The notes under the pieces were generated by a model that made no database searches, was not told the DNA's origin, and saw only the letters and a list, made by a program, of their open reading frames with translations. Positions 22,851 to 34,730 of a DNA stretch of 64,000 nucleotides are shown piece after piece (within the stretch, counting starts at the first letter, position 1; every line of letters starts with the position of its first letter). The position numbers were made by a program, and so were the translations under genes. Source of the stretch: Caenorhabditis elegans (Eukaryota > Nematoda > Chromadorea > Rhabditida > Rhabditidae); NCBI RefSeq assembly GCF_000002985.6, contig NC_003279.8, forward strand, positions 3,596,001 to 3,660,000, read 5' to 3'.

Positions 22851-22947
22851 AGTCGACGATCTTATGATAAATTAAAAGTGAAGAGGAAGAACATAAGGGA
22901 TACAAAGATCCCCCGAAAATGATTTATTACAAGTGGATCAATAAGTT

Positions 22948-23636
22948 CTAGGTTCTCTTTCTTTTTCTCGACTTCTTCGATCTCTTCGTTCTCGCTTTAC
23001 GCTCCTCTTTTTCCGCATTTTCCAGACTTTTTGGACTGAAGGCTTCCGAGATCCCGACAAACTCTCGACAGAAGTTCTGATCATATCTGTACAACGGTCG
23101 CTCTCCAATCCAGTATCGCAACGGAGGAATTCGGTTTCGTTTTGGGCGAGAGCAGGAGTCTGGAAGATAATTTTTATTCGAAAAGTGGTTTACATTGAAC
23201 AAAAACTTACGATCGACAAGCTTGGACTTTGCCAGGTTGGGATGAAGCTTCGACTTTTTCGATATTGGAGTTGATGCCATACTTGGGACAAAAACATCGT
23301 CGTCCTGAACTTCGACATCTCGTCCTGATCGATTTCTAGGGGATCCTTCCGATGACATTGCTGGACTGCGCATCGGATGCTCATCAGTAGAGTCTCGAAT
23401 CCCATTCATTACCGGGAATGCTTGAATCGCAGTGTTAGAGTTCCTAGTAGAGACTTGAGAAGGCTCGTCGAGGTAGCTGAGAGTTTCATCGATTCCCGCC
23501 TCGTGGAGCATCATCATTTCGGTCATACGCTGAAATTTAAGAATTATTGAGAGCTGGGAAAAGAAATTGAACTCACTCTTCCTGGTACGAGGGTGCTTCG
23601 AGGACGAGGAACTCTGCGTGTATACTGATCAGCCAT
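22948..23636 (-). CDS. Small basic protein with a CENP-C motif
   Basis: Three exons on the minus strand: 23636-23577, 23529-23211, 23159-22948 (196 aa). It starts MADQYTRRVPRPRSTLVPGR. The middle is Ser/Pro-rich and probably disordered, with NRSGRDVEVQDDDVFVPSM. Near residue 130 it has RPKRNRIPPLRYWIGERP, then LYRYDQ. This matches the CENP-C motif (R-x-S/T-x-R-x-x-x-x-P-x-x-Y/F-W-x-x-E) used by CENP-C to dock on the CENP-A nucleosome. The C-terminus is a bipartite basic tail (KEERKARTKRSKKSRKRKRT), a likely nuclear localisation signal. No cupin dimerisation domain is visible after the motif, unlike full CENP-C. I do not know a name for it. C. elegans CENP-C (hcp-4) is a different, larger gene. 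Confidence 0.72.
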
Positions 23637-23888
23637 TATTTTTTTTCTTCTATCGAATCTAGTGTTTAGTAATTCCGAAATAATTCAATTTTCGATTGAA
23701 TTATTTTTTTTTTGTTGGAATATTTTTAATTTGAGCAAAAACCAGAGCACCACGGGAAACAATTATTTTTGTAAATCAAGAATTAACTTGGTTATACAAT
23801 TTTGACAAAGGAAAAAATGGAGAAAACGTAATTTTCAACATTTTTCTTGTTCACAATATTTTTCTAACTGTTATAGTATTTGTGCTAT

Positions 23889-24220
23889 ATTACGGGAACA
23901 TTAAATTCTGAGAATGCGTATTACACAACATATTTAACGCGCAAAATATCTCGTAGCGAAAACTACAGTAATTCTTTAAATGACTACTGTAGCACTTGTG
24001 TCGATTTACGGAAATCATTCAATCGATATCAGGCAAAATAATACGAATGATCGAAGGAAAATTTGTCAATAATCGAAAATAAATCCATTTCGAAAATCGA
24101 GCCAGTAAATCGGCACAAGGGTTACAGTAGTCAGTACTGTAGTTTTCGCTATGAGATATTTTGCGCGTCAAATATGTTGTGCAATACGCATTCTCAGAGT
24201 TTTAGGTTTCAGTAATATCA
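23889..24220. repeat. Shorter hairpin MITE of the 14638-15311 family, intergenic
   Basis: ATTACGGGAACATTAAATTCTGAGAATGCG (left) pairs with CGCATTCTCAGAGTTTTAGGTTTCAGTAAT (right). Core blocks GCGCAAAATATCTCG and CTACAGTA are shared with the longer copies. It lies in the 945-bp gap between the CENP-C-motif gene and the MANSC-like gene. Confidence 0.82.
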
Positions 24221-24581
24221 ATGTTTTTCGATAAATTCACATTTTTATTCGGAAAAAATTAAAAGAAAATTTTAAAATTTTGTCATTAACTACAATGTTT
24301 CTTCTTTCTCTCAAAACAATGTGTCTGCCACGTCACAAAACATCATAGAGCTATCGTTTTTCAAAAATCCAGTTATCAGTGATATGCTCCAAACATGGGC
24401 GGTCTCTTGTTGGGTGGGAAAACAAATACGACCTCCTTGTCTCTCGATAGCCTCCCCCCATTTCATCATACATGTACATAACCCGCTCTCTTTCCTTCTT
24501 TCTCTCTTTCTTTGCTTGTCTCCGCCTTCTGGCTCACCTGTGTGCTCACTCTCTCCAGCTTTTCAAAGACTTCGCGTAGCC

Positions 24582-27500
24582 ATGCAACCATGCAAATCGT
24601 TTTTTCTAATTTTAAAGTTTCTCGTGTTATTGGTGACAAATATCGAAGGAATCGACGTTTTCTGTGGTCAACTAGAGATTTTCAATGAGCAACGGTTTGG
24701 ACAGGGTGCGATTACGGTATCCTCCCAAACGACGACTGACATGAAACAGTGTCTGGATGTTTGTTGCTCAATACCCAGTGAGTTTTGAACTTTTTGTTTT
24801 GTTGGAGAATTTGAACTCAGAGTCCCGTGCCTCATAATTTTGCAAGAATTTCAAATTTCGAGTTAGAGGCAATTTAGGAATTTGAAATTTGCGCGTAAAA
24901 TATGACGCATTAGGTCGGTCCACACAGCTAACCCTAGCCACTGGCTGTAAAAATGTCCTAATTTGTAATAACTCAATAATGAGCACACGCTAGGAGTCCA
25001 GAAGAATTTAGAAAAAATTGCGAAAGTTTGAATTGTTCTTATTAAAAATTGTGCTTTTGAATTGATCAAATGAGTTCTAAGCCAAATTTTTGAAGTTAAT
25101 TTGACAAATTTAAACCATTTAGGCCAAACAAATTTCTCTGCCAACTTTCTTTAAAAAAATTAAAAAAAAAAAAGATGAAACAATTTAATCCAATCAAGAA
25201 TTTCAACTTTTGAGTTAGTGACAATTTACGAGTTTTTAAATACCAAAAACTTAATTTATAAACTGTATTTTCTCAAAAACGGGTGGTGTAAAATTCGAGA
25301 AACATTTTTGGGAAAATTTGGAACATTCGTGAAATATCTGGGAACTTCTGGAAATTTTGAGAAACCTTCGAAAAATTCCAACAACTTTTAAAAGCTTTAA
25401 ACAAATTCGAGAAACTACTGGACAATTTCAAAAACCATTGGTAACTTTTAAAAAACTGAAAGCTATTTTTAAAGAAAAAATCAAAAAAAAGTCCATAGAT
25501 TTTAATTTCAGAAAATAGATTACAAAATTTTGTAGCTGAGCAGGTTTTAGGTTGAGGTGCTCGCCTACGTGGCGTACCAATAAAATTTGAGATCTCCGAT
25601 AATTTTAAAATATTTGAAATTGAAATACATACTATTTTTTGTATATTCCCGTTATCATACCTGAGCCACGTGGTGTCAGGCTGACCCATTACGGTTTGAT
25701 CTAGAAAAAATGCGGGAATTTTTCTCCCAAAAAACGTTACGTCAGCACGTTTTTAACCATGCGAAATCAGTTGAGAAGTTTGCGTCTAAAATCCAGAAAT
25801 TCCCGCAATTCTCGTAAATCTGCTTAGATCACACCGAAATGGGACACTCTGACACCACGTGCTGAGCGAGAAAATTTGCGCGTAAGATATAGTGTATTCC
25901 ATGAGTCTCCCTGTAATTTTTCAGAACATTTTTCTGACGTCATATTTTTTCTTAGCCACTCCGAAAGTATATATCTATTTTTCCTCTTTTCAATAATCCA
26001 CGGCCAAACAAAAAAAAACCGAAACTATCCGGTTTAAAGTATAATCCATGTTCCCATGTTTCGGGAAGGGATACTCGAAAACATAAATGTATCAGCAAAA
26101 GCGAGCCTTCCTCGAGTTGTTTGCCCAATTCGAACTACCAGTCGAATCGTTCCGTGCGCGGGAAATGCTCAGCAGCTTCTCCTCCGTATGTGTGTGTGTG
26201 TGCTCCGCGAGCACGGAGACAGTGTCGCGGTTAATCCGCGTGTCATACAATCGTTTGTTTTATCGTCGGCTAAACCGATTCTCTCGCGCCTATTTGAAAG
26301 CAGCTACCAATCCTGAATTTGAGCATTTGAGCATTCAAAACAAGAAGCTGTTCCCTTTCGGGACGGAAATAATAGAAGAGTAGCTGGGAGAGGAGGGGGG
26401 TAGTTGTCCTTTTATTTCCGTTTCTATGGAGATTGAAGCGCGATGCATTGAGACGAGAAGAGTGAAATAAGAAGACGGGTAAATATAAATAGAATGAATG
26501 TGTTTTTCTAGTAGGAAGAGATGATGGATACAGGGGAAGGGAGAGCATTTTTAGTTCGTTCTGGAAAAATATCACATTTTTTCTAGTGCACAGCCCGAGA
26601 AGCAGCGCCTGTTGGCAATTTTCTATCCTTGACTTTTGTGAAAGTTTTTTTTTCTTCAAAACGGCTGGTGAAAGGTTCTTGAAACATTTTCGGAAAATTT
26701 TCGGGTATTCGCAAAATATCTGGGAATTTGTGAACATTTTGAGAAACCGTTGAAGAATTTAAAAAAACTTCAAAAAGTTTTAAACAAATTCGAGAAACTA
26801 CTGGAAGTTTCAGAGACATTTAGAAAAATTCTAGAAACTCCTGAAAAATTTCAAAAACTTTTGGTAACTTTTAAAAAACTTGAGAATTTTCGGGAAAGGT
26901 CTGAAACTATGAAGAATCTAATCTACAGAACCATTTTTGTGAAAATTCGAGAAACTGGTAAAAAAATATGTGTTATTTTTGAAACGTACTGGAAAAATCT
27001 AGAATTTTTTTTTGGATAAATTTGTAATTTTTTGAAAATAAAACCACTGGAAAAAAACTGGACTTTTTTTGACATGATTTCCAAATTTCTGAAATTAAAA
27101 AAAAAGTTTTCAATTTTGCAAAACAATCAAAAAATTATTATTTGACACTTAAAAATATGTTTATTCCCGCAAAACTGCTAGAAATAGTCTCAGCCTTTCG
27201 ACAAAAAAAAATCCTTAAAACTTTTAATAATCTACCAATTAAACGTTACCTACATTCAAACCTACGTGCCTGCCTACTGTCAGTCGATGCACCATGTGTG
27301 CGCAAACATTCTTTTGCAAAACGGCTACTAGGACAGTTAATCTTAAAAATCTTTTACAAAAAAAACACAAGTTCTACCTGCTACTTCTAATCCCCAGAGT
27401 ACCGATAGTGCGCCACTCATGCTGCTCTGAGTAAATCTGGAGCCTTGTTTCAAGCTCAGTCGCGCAGCTTAAATTTAATTTTTAAGAGTTTTTCAACACG

Positions 27501-29087
27501 AGCTTTCAAGTGAAATATGCCTTGTTCAAAAGCCCGGTGGTGCATTCTGACCCTTCCTTAGTGACTCAACGATTACTCATATTCAATAATCAAAATCTTG
27601 AATTCCAGATTGCGACGGAGTAACATTCGAAGGAATAACCTCCACAGATTTCGACGATTCCAACTGTCTCCTGGTATCCTGTGAGCCCGAATGTCAATTC
27701 AATGGTCCTTCAACTCAACATTCATCAGGCGTTCTTTCAGTACTTATTCACCGTATTAGGGTAAGTCTTTTTTATTCTATTTTCATCAATTTATTTTTTC
27801 CGCTTCTTTCAAAACTACGTAGCCATTTCACACGTGAATTATTCAAGGGGGGGGGGGGGGTCGTGTGCATTTGCTTCGACGGCTCTCATGTAATGAGAAC
27901 TGGGAGAGGGGGGGGGGGGGGGGGTATTACATATTAGTTACCTCCCCTTCCATTTCTCCCCGGGGTAGGTTTTATTACTACTTATTTTACGAGAGGAGGT
28001 AGTAATCATTTTGGGGATTATATATTAGTGGCGGAAGGATAGATTTAAAAGAGGGATACAATAACAGATATACGGGTGAATGGAGAAGGTGCTTAATTGA
28101 ACGTAGCTAATATCCTGCTCTAAAGGTAGAAAGGGAAGTCTGTAGGAAAAAAGATTCTTCAGTGAAAATTACTGAAATAGAAGCTTTAGCCAAATTTCTG
28201 ATAGAAAATTCTTATTCCAAGATATATTAAAAAACTATCAACTGACAAAGTATTTATTAAAACATGCTTAACAATTTTGTAGTTTACAAAATTTTGATTA
28301 CTGTTATGAAAACCGAGATATAAGTGGTCAAAGTTGATGATTCCAAAAACGCAGCCGACATAGCTTATGTAAAAGTCTCCTGCGAAACGTCGGCTGCTTT
28401 ATTTTTTTAATATACAGAATATATATAGAAAATCATGTGCACTTCGAAGCAGCCGACATCTCCCGGGTAGGCCATTGTCGGAGCGGCCTGTAAGGTGTCG
28501 GCCGTTGCCACCACCACAACCTTAATGGATTCTATCTCGGTTGCTATTAGTTCTAGAAAAACAGTTTCAACTGTAAAATTAATCAAAGTTCTGTCTTCTA
28601 TAATTCTGCAACAGGAAATTTTCTATAGTAATAGAAGTAAAAAATATGCTTTCAAAAGAAATCCACTCGTGAAATGTCGGCTGCATTAACAACTGAAAAC
28701 GTGCAGTGGACATTTACAAAACTTTTACTCTTTTACTCTCAGTATTTTTATGAAGTTATCAAGACAATCTCACTACAAAAATATGTTGCCCATGCTGCTC
28801 AGCTTCCAAAAAAAATTTAAAATTTCCAATATTTCCAGAACGAAACAACAACGCCACCAACCCCATCAACAACAAAATCCTCGTACATCCCAGAAATCCG
28901 GGCGGCACTAACACCCTTCTGGGTCCTGGCTGTCGCAATCGGAGTCGCTGCAATTTGTGTCGGCCTAAATGTGACCCTGTGTGTCGCGTACTGTTGTTAC
29001 TGTAGACGAAAGAAACGAAGTCAAAAAGCACATATATCCACTGTAAAGGGTGGACCCACATTGCATGCTTTTAATCCTCAAGTTTGA
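24582..29087 (+). CDS. Type I membrane protein with a MANSC/PAN-like cysteine-rich ectodomain
   Basis: Three exons, 24582-24777, 27609-27760, 28839-29087 (198 aa), with introns of 2.8 and 1.1 kb. A signal peptide (FFLILKFLVLLVTNIEG) is followed by a compact Cys-rich ectodomain: DVFCGQ, MKQCLDVCCSIPNCDGVTF, CLLVSCEPECQF. The C-x3-CC-x3-C and late C-x3-C spacing resembles MANSC or PAN-type modules. Next are a Thr/Pro linker, one TM helix (FWVLAVAIGVAAICVGLNVTLCVAYCCYC), a stop-transfer KKRSQK, and a short cytoplasmic tail. The role is probably extracellular binding; the ligand is unknown. CTCTCTCCAG at 24550-24559 is a likely acceptor upstream of the ATG. The first intron contains two long diverged direct repeats, and the second contains poly-G tracts. 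Confidence 0.7.
25262..25465. repeat. Diverged direct repeat, partner at 26640-26900
   Basis: AAAACGG(G/C)TGGTG, AAATATCTGGGAA, TTTGAGAAACC and TTTAAACAAATTCGAGAAACTACTGG occur in the same order in both copies, about 1.4 kb apart in the same intron. It looks like an old segmental duplication or a dispersed repeat. Confidence 0.7.
27846..27924. repeat. Two poly-G tracts in an intron
   Basis: Uninterrupted G runs begin near 27847 and 27908, each well over ten G. Similar G or C runs occur at about 31141-31156 (C), 37190-37201 (G) and 50048-50065 (C). They can form G-quadruplexes. Confidence 0.85.
28328..28690. repeat. Copies of the GCAGCCGACAT...ATGTCGGCTGC hairpin repeat
   Basis: GCAGCCGACAT and its complement (A)TGTCGGCTGC delimit short hairpins near 28351-28396 and 28450-28685. 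Further copies lie at 31615-31680 and 31850-31915 in the following gap. The intervening sequence often reads CTCACG..GCC. Confidence 0.7.
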
Positions 29088-32000
29088 TTTTAGATAGTTT
29101 TTTTTTGTTGATGAGAAGTTAGCTGTGTGAGATTTGGAAATTTATGGCAAATTTATAAGGGAAAACTGAAAATTATTCCTTAAAAACTTCCACTATTTTG
29201 GAAAACATTTGGGTCCAACTCAAGTAAAATGTTTTTTTTGCAAATTCTGGAAGTTGTTAGGCTTCAGTGAATAACAACCTCGGTCTCAATGCATCACATT
29301 TGACGCGCAAGCTCAACATTTAAAATTTGCCCAAATTTGCCATAACTTCTCACTTCTCACCTGCATTTGTATACACCATAACTGATGCGCAAGCCCCTCT
29401 AATTATATATTTCCGGTGCTCAAAAGCTCATAATTGTCTGTAAATAGTCTCCATATGTTTCTGAACATGCGGGTAACTTGTTCTATTGTATATTTCCTTT
29501 TCCACTTACCTCATCTCTTGCCATTTCAATTTTGAACTACGCACCTTTAATAAAACATTTTTAAAACTAATTCTTGTTTGTTTGTTTGTTTTTGCTTCTG
29601 CCATTTAATTTTCAAAATGTGAAAAAGTGAAAGACCAAGTTGAAAAAAGAGACCCCGAGAAGCGCGGGGCGAAAAAGTGATTGAATTTCTGGGGTGCATC
29701 CCTTCCTTTCCGCCACGAAGAAATGCTTCCATTTCTCTCGTTTTCCAAAAAACGACGCCACGAAAAATCTCTTTTCCCATTTATTTTATCCCATATATAT
29801 ATTCTTTTTCTCCAATTCCTTGGAGGTTTGAAACATCGAAGAGACCGATAAACACTTGAACTTTTTAGAAAAGTTATAGGAAATGTAGTGCCTGCTGTAG
29901 GCACGCTGCCTGCCTTCAAGGTGATCTTTGCCTAGGCTTACGATTAGGCTTGAGCATAGGCTCAGGACTAGGCTTAGGATCAGGCTAAGGCTTAGGCTTA
30001 AGCTTAGGTTTAGGCTTGGGATTAGACTTAGGATTAGGCTCAGACTGCGGTCAAAAAATTTTTTTTTTAACGACGACACAGATTTCATAATTTAATTTTT
30101 TTCGTTCCCTCAAAATGTGCAAAAAAAAGCTTTACGAACACTCTTTTTCTTGACATTTTGAAATAAGTATTTCTCATTCTTTCCTCCTTCTCATCAACAA
30201 TTTATGAGCCCTATGTGTTTTTTGTTTTGTTTTGTTTCCCCTCAGGGCACAAAATGCGAGTATTTCTTTTAGTCTTGTATAGTTTTGAAATGCCGCATTT
30301 TTTTTCAATTTTGAATTGAAACATGACATGTCTGGGTACTTGACTTTTTAGGGTTTTTGAAATTTTTGAAAAATTGGCTCAAACTCTAGTGAGGTTTTAC
30401 TAGTGAGAAAATTATATTTCTATTTTATTTTCTGTTTAATTTTAAAAAAAGTCTATTTCCGTCAAATTCGAGCAACCGTTTTATTGCTACGTGGCCTAGA
30501 AAAAGCAAAACCTCGGCCACGATTTATTTGAGATTAAAAAAAAATCGATTTTTCTCTCATGAATCTTGCCGAAAATGGCCTTGAATTGGGGTTTTGTTGT
30601 TCCTACGAGCCCATTCAAAATTTCACTATTTAATTTCATGATGTGGCCGAGTTTTTGTAAACCGTTATGAAGAATGACTTCAATATCGTGGCAGGACCCA
30701 CAAAAATCTCGATTTGATCGCCTATTAAATTAGTGACACTTTCAACTAAAGCTGTCTATATTTCTGAGATTTTTAGATAGTATATACACTAAACCGTCCA
30801 AGTGGAACATTTTTCAAAACTAAACTTATAGACTTTTCTACTAGAAACCTCAGCCACTGATTTTTCTCCTCAATCAAATCGAGCTACAACCCTCGGAGCA
30901 CACTTTTTCTGCAAACTGATCCCCATTATCTTCCGGATTCTCATTCTCCTAGAGCTTCACGGGTATCAAATTCTCGACACCTCCTGATCTTCTTCAAAAG
31001 ATTCCTTTCATTTTTCGTCGCTTTTTTCTCCCCACCACCCATTCAGAATAATTGCAAGTGTATGTGCAGCATGTATTTATGTAAAAGGGAGAGAAGAAAA
31101 GAAGAAAATCTAGAAGAATTATCGAAAGCATTGCGGCGGCCCCCCCCCCCCCCCCCACATTCCCTACATCGAAGAATGTGTGCAGCCGAGCAGCTCGAGC
31201 AGCCAGTGGTCTTCCTACCCTCTACTCGAGAGAAGGCGCGCGACTCTATCGACTTTTTTGAGCAGGAGGAGGAGACTCTGTTGATACTTTCAACTTTTTC
31301 CACTTTTTTTTTCATTTTCGGCAGGTTTTTGGTTTTTTTTTATGGCGGCGTCCGGTTCTTAAACCGGAAGCTGTCTACTGCTTGGTCGAGCAGAAAACTT
31401 TTCGGAATTTTAGAATTTCCCTAGGCTTCCTGTTATTTGATTTTTTTAAAATTTCTCCACTAACTTCGAGGCCCTAAATCTTTGCTGTTTTAACTCTACA
31501 AAACATACACTAATTGAAAAAATATAGAAAATAAATTTTCACACAAATTCGTAGTTTTACTTTTTAGATAACTTTTAAATCCACAGAGATATGCGCTGTC
31601 AAAGTTGGTCAGCGACAGCGGCCGACATCTCACGACCGCGCCTTGGGCTTGTGTAAAACCTTTAGATGTCGGCTGCTTTATTTTTAGTGTACTTTTCCAA
31701 CAAAAATGCAAAAAACAACTTTTTGTCAAGTTCTAATTATTTGAAATAAATTTTGGAATTTCTTTGAAATTTTTTTTTTTCGAAAATTTGGAGTTAACGG
31801 CTTTTTAATACCTCCAACAGCCACCATAAGCAAAGAGTACGGTGGGCATCAACGCCCGACATCTCACGGGCCTCGCCCTATTGGGCTATCGTAGAGCCGT
31901 TAGATGTCGGCTGCTTCACTATTTTCACTTGTAGAGTGTTTTTTTTAGAATCTGAACACCTATTTCCCGCCATTATTTTTTTACAAATTTAGTTCTGCAA

Positions 32001-33470
32001 AACCAAAAACCCCTTGTTTTCTTCCCCTCACTTCAGTCGCTTCGATGTTTTCAATTTCAATTTCAAAGCGTCAGCCACGTCACTTTATAGTCTTATTTAG
32101 CCGTTTCTCTATGTTTTTTCCCTTTTGCTTCTTCCATTTATTTCCTTCTTTTTCAATTCACTATGCGCCGCCCGTCATTGGCTGACTTCTTCCCTCCACT
32201 GATTCAAATTCTCTGTTTTCCCTTTTCTCTTTTTGTAGCTGTCTTCTGATTTCAAAACGCGAATAACAGACGGTTGTACGAAAGAATTTCGAGCCGAATC
32301 ACAGGGTTGGTTTAATAACGGGGATTGAAGCGCGTGATTTACTAAAAATTCGGAGAAACCTGCGCGTAAGATATGGTGCATCTCCGACGGGGGGTTAGAG
32401 GAATAGTGCAAAAAACCAAATTGATGCACTATGTTTGGCGCGTACTGAAAAAATTTTTAAAGTTCGATTTTTTGCACCAAATATTTTTTAAAGCCAGGTT
32501 ATGCTCCGTAGAGCATATACCCACTTTTGCCAAAAACAAACTTAATCGTAAGATATGGTGCATCAAAAAAGTGAGCTCATAAAAAAGTTTGCTGACACCA
32601 AGACAGTGCACCCTGTTTGACGTGCTACCGAATATACTTGTTCACTTCTGATAACTCTAGAAGTGTATGTAAAATACGGTGTTTTACGGACGTAGGCTAG
32701 ACGAAAGTGTGCAGACACAATGCACCATGTTTCACTGCTGCGCACCTCTTGCCTGCCTACCGCTTATTTTTGTGCATTTTAGTCAACGCTAAAATCTATT
32801 CCATGTGCTCATCCTGATTTTAATATATTTTTTTTGAAAGTAGGCACGTTCAAGGCAGGAAGACGCTAATCAAGTAACTCTAAAATCTAAAATTAAGATT
32901 TTGACGCCCAAAAACAAAAATCAGCAAGTTTTTCACGCATAACCGCGCGCTTTCCTAAATTCTGTAAAAAATTCTTCGCTCATTAACTATGGCTCGGCAT
33001 GACTTTTTGGTTTTTCGTACGTCACTTTTCATAGGCTTTTTTTCGTCGAGACAAAAAATATTCATCTAACATATGTGAGAAAAGTAATATAGTTTCCCTT
33101 TCAATGAGCTCTCAATTTCCCCCCTATAAATATCCTATATGCTCGATTCATTGCTCCTTTTCTCATAATAGCTCAATTTCCTTGAGCTTAGATCTGTCAA
33201 CATTTTTTGCTTTTGAGCTCGCAAAACAAGCTACCAATTATTGCTCCGTTAACTCTGAAAATAATTTTTTGATTTAGAAACAAGCAGGCTTCATAAGGTC
33301 GCTTCGGTCGCTGTTAATTTAAAAAGTTATTTTTAAGACATCTTATTCTCTGAAATTTTTTCAAAATTCTGAAAAATCTTATTTTACATCAATCATTTTC
33401 CATTTATTTTTAAACCCTAATCTCAATTTTTTCCAGTAATAACCATCTTCATCTCCACCTCCCACCAACC
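29088..33470. other. Long intergenic region, no gene seen
   Basis: 4.4 kb between the MANSC-like gene and cah-6. It contains telomere-like repeats (29930-30050), a poly-C tract (about 31141-31156), GCAGCCGACAT hairpins (31615-31680, 31850-31915) and several 'GCGCGTAAGATATGGTGCATC' dispersed repeats (32360-32740). At the right end, CCCCTATAAATATCC (33121-33135) is a TATA-like element upstream of cah-6. TTTTTTCCAG ending at about 33437 is an acceptor before its ATG. Open frames here lack codon structure or homology that I can recognise. Confidence 0.6.
29930..30050. repeat. Degenerate interstitial telomere-like repeats (TTAGGC)n
   Basis: About 20 tandem hexamers of TTAGGC or one-base variants (TTAGGAT, TCAGGCT, TTGGGAT) run from CCTAGGCTTACG to ATTAGGCTCAG. 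TTAGGC is the nematode telomere unit. Flanking unique sequence on both sides shows that this is internal to the chromosome. Confidence 0.85.
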
Positions 33471-34730
33471 ATGGCATTCCTTAGTCAACTACAGGGTGGG
33501 TTTGCCCAACTCAAGCAAAAAGCCGAAGCGGCGGCTCCATCAATCGCTGACTCGTTGAATCAATTGAAAGAGGCTCCAAAGTTCATGGAGAGTGCCTTTA
33601 AAACTGGATTGAACAAGGTGAAGCTGGATTCATTGGGCAAGGTGCTCAATGTGCCATCGTTGGGAAGGACTCAGTCGCCGATTGATATCGTTCCGGTTAT
33701 CACTGCGTTTGGCGAGCATCTTCAGAATGCACACTTTGAGTAAGGAGAGATCTAAAACAGGGGTGTGCGGCAAATTCGCCAAATTTATTGCTTTTCTACT
33801 TTGTGTGTGTGCCCTCGTTATTTTTAGAAACATTGATTTTGAAGCTTTTGATATTTAAGCGGAATGTTTTTTTCAAAAAATAAAAGTTTCAAAATTCCAG
33901 AGTAACCTACGAATCGACCGGTGAATTCAAAGCAGTAAACGATGGCAATTCGATTTGGCTGATGCGTGAGGGTAACAGCAGTGAGCTGGCTATTTCATTC
34001 CTCCCAGAAGAGCAATATCATCTGGACGCTGTAAATTTTCATTGGGCAACTGAGCCGATGAACGGATCCGAGCACACAATTGGTGGGGTTGGGTACGCAG
34101 GAGAAATGCATCTTATTCATCGGAATACGCGATTCGCCACAATGGCCGATGCTCTCAAACAACCCAATGGGGTTATTGCGATCGCTGTTTTTCTGAATGT
34201 AAGTTTGAATGAGAAAGTTGTGACGTAAGACCTCTAAAATTCCAGGAATCCCACGACGACAACGCAGTGTTCAGTCCGTTGATCAATCTTCTACCACAAG
34301 TGATCTACAAAGGAAGTGAATGCAAACTCTGCTCATTCGACTTCCAAACATTCTTCCCGGTTGCCGAGAAGACGAAGGAATTTTGGATGTACGAAGGATC
34401 GGAGACAACTGATCCATTCCGAGAGACTGTCAACTGGATTGTCATCCGAGCGGCTCTTCCGATTAGTTCTCATCAGGTTAGTCAATGAGACTGGGAAACT
34501 TCTTATTTTGATTGTTTCCAGCTCGACAAGCTCCGCGAGGTCCGTGCCGGACGCTACGACGAAGAATTCTCTGATAAGGTCCCAATGAAGCCACTTCGTC
34601 CAATTCAGGTATAAACCTCCAAATCAGACTTTAGGCCAGAAAACTTATATTTCAGAACCCCTCCTCTCGTACAATCCAAAGTAGCTTTCGCTCAGTCGCC
34701 GGTGCTCCCGACCTCGGATTCCGACAGTGA
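33471..34730 (+). CDS. cah-6: Alpha-carbonic anhydrase family protein, zinc site incomplete
   Basis: Five exons: 33471-33739, 33901-34198, 34246-34476, 34522-34608, 34656-34730 (319 aa). Carbonic anhydrase blocks are clear: RTQSPIDIVP (substrate-fold start), NGSEHTIGG, YAGEMHLIHRN, and EGSETTDP with the conserved Thr pair. The catalytic zinc needs three His. In the family motif F-H-F-H-W-G the first His is replaced here by Asn (N135 in AVNFHWAT). The other two are present (H137, H160). So CO2 hydration is probably lost or strongly reduced, as in vertebrate carbonic-anhydrase-related proteins. There is no signal peptide. An extra N-terminal region of about 65 residues contains a helical, Lys/Ala-rich part (FAQLKQKAEAAAPS). 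The C-terminus is short and Arg/Ser-rich. The symbol comes from the remembered C. elegans gene order. Confidence 0.85.

Noticed and set aside
29930-30050. True chromosome end or telomere
   Set aside because: Unique gene-bearing sequence continues on both sides and the hexamers are degenerate.
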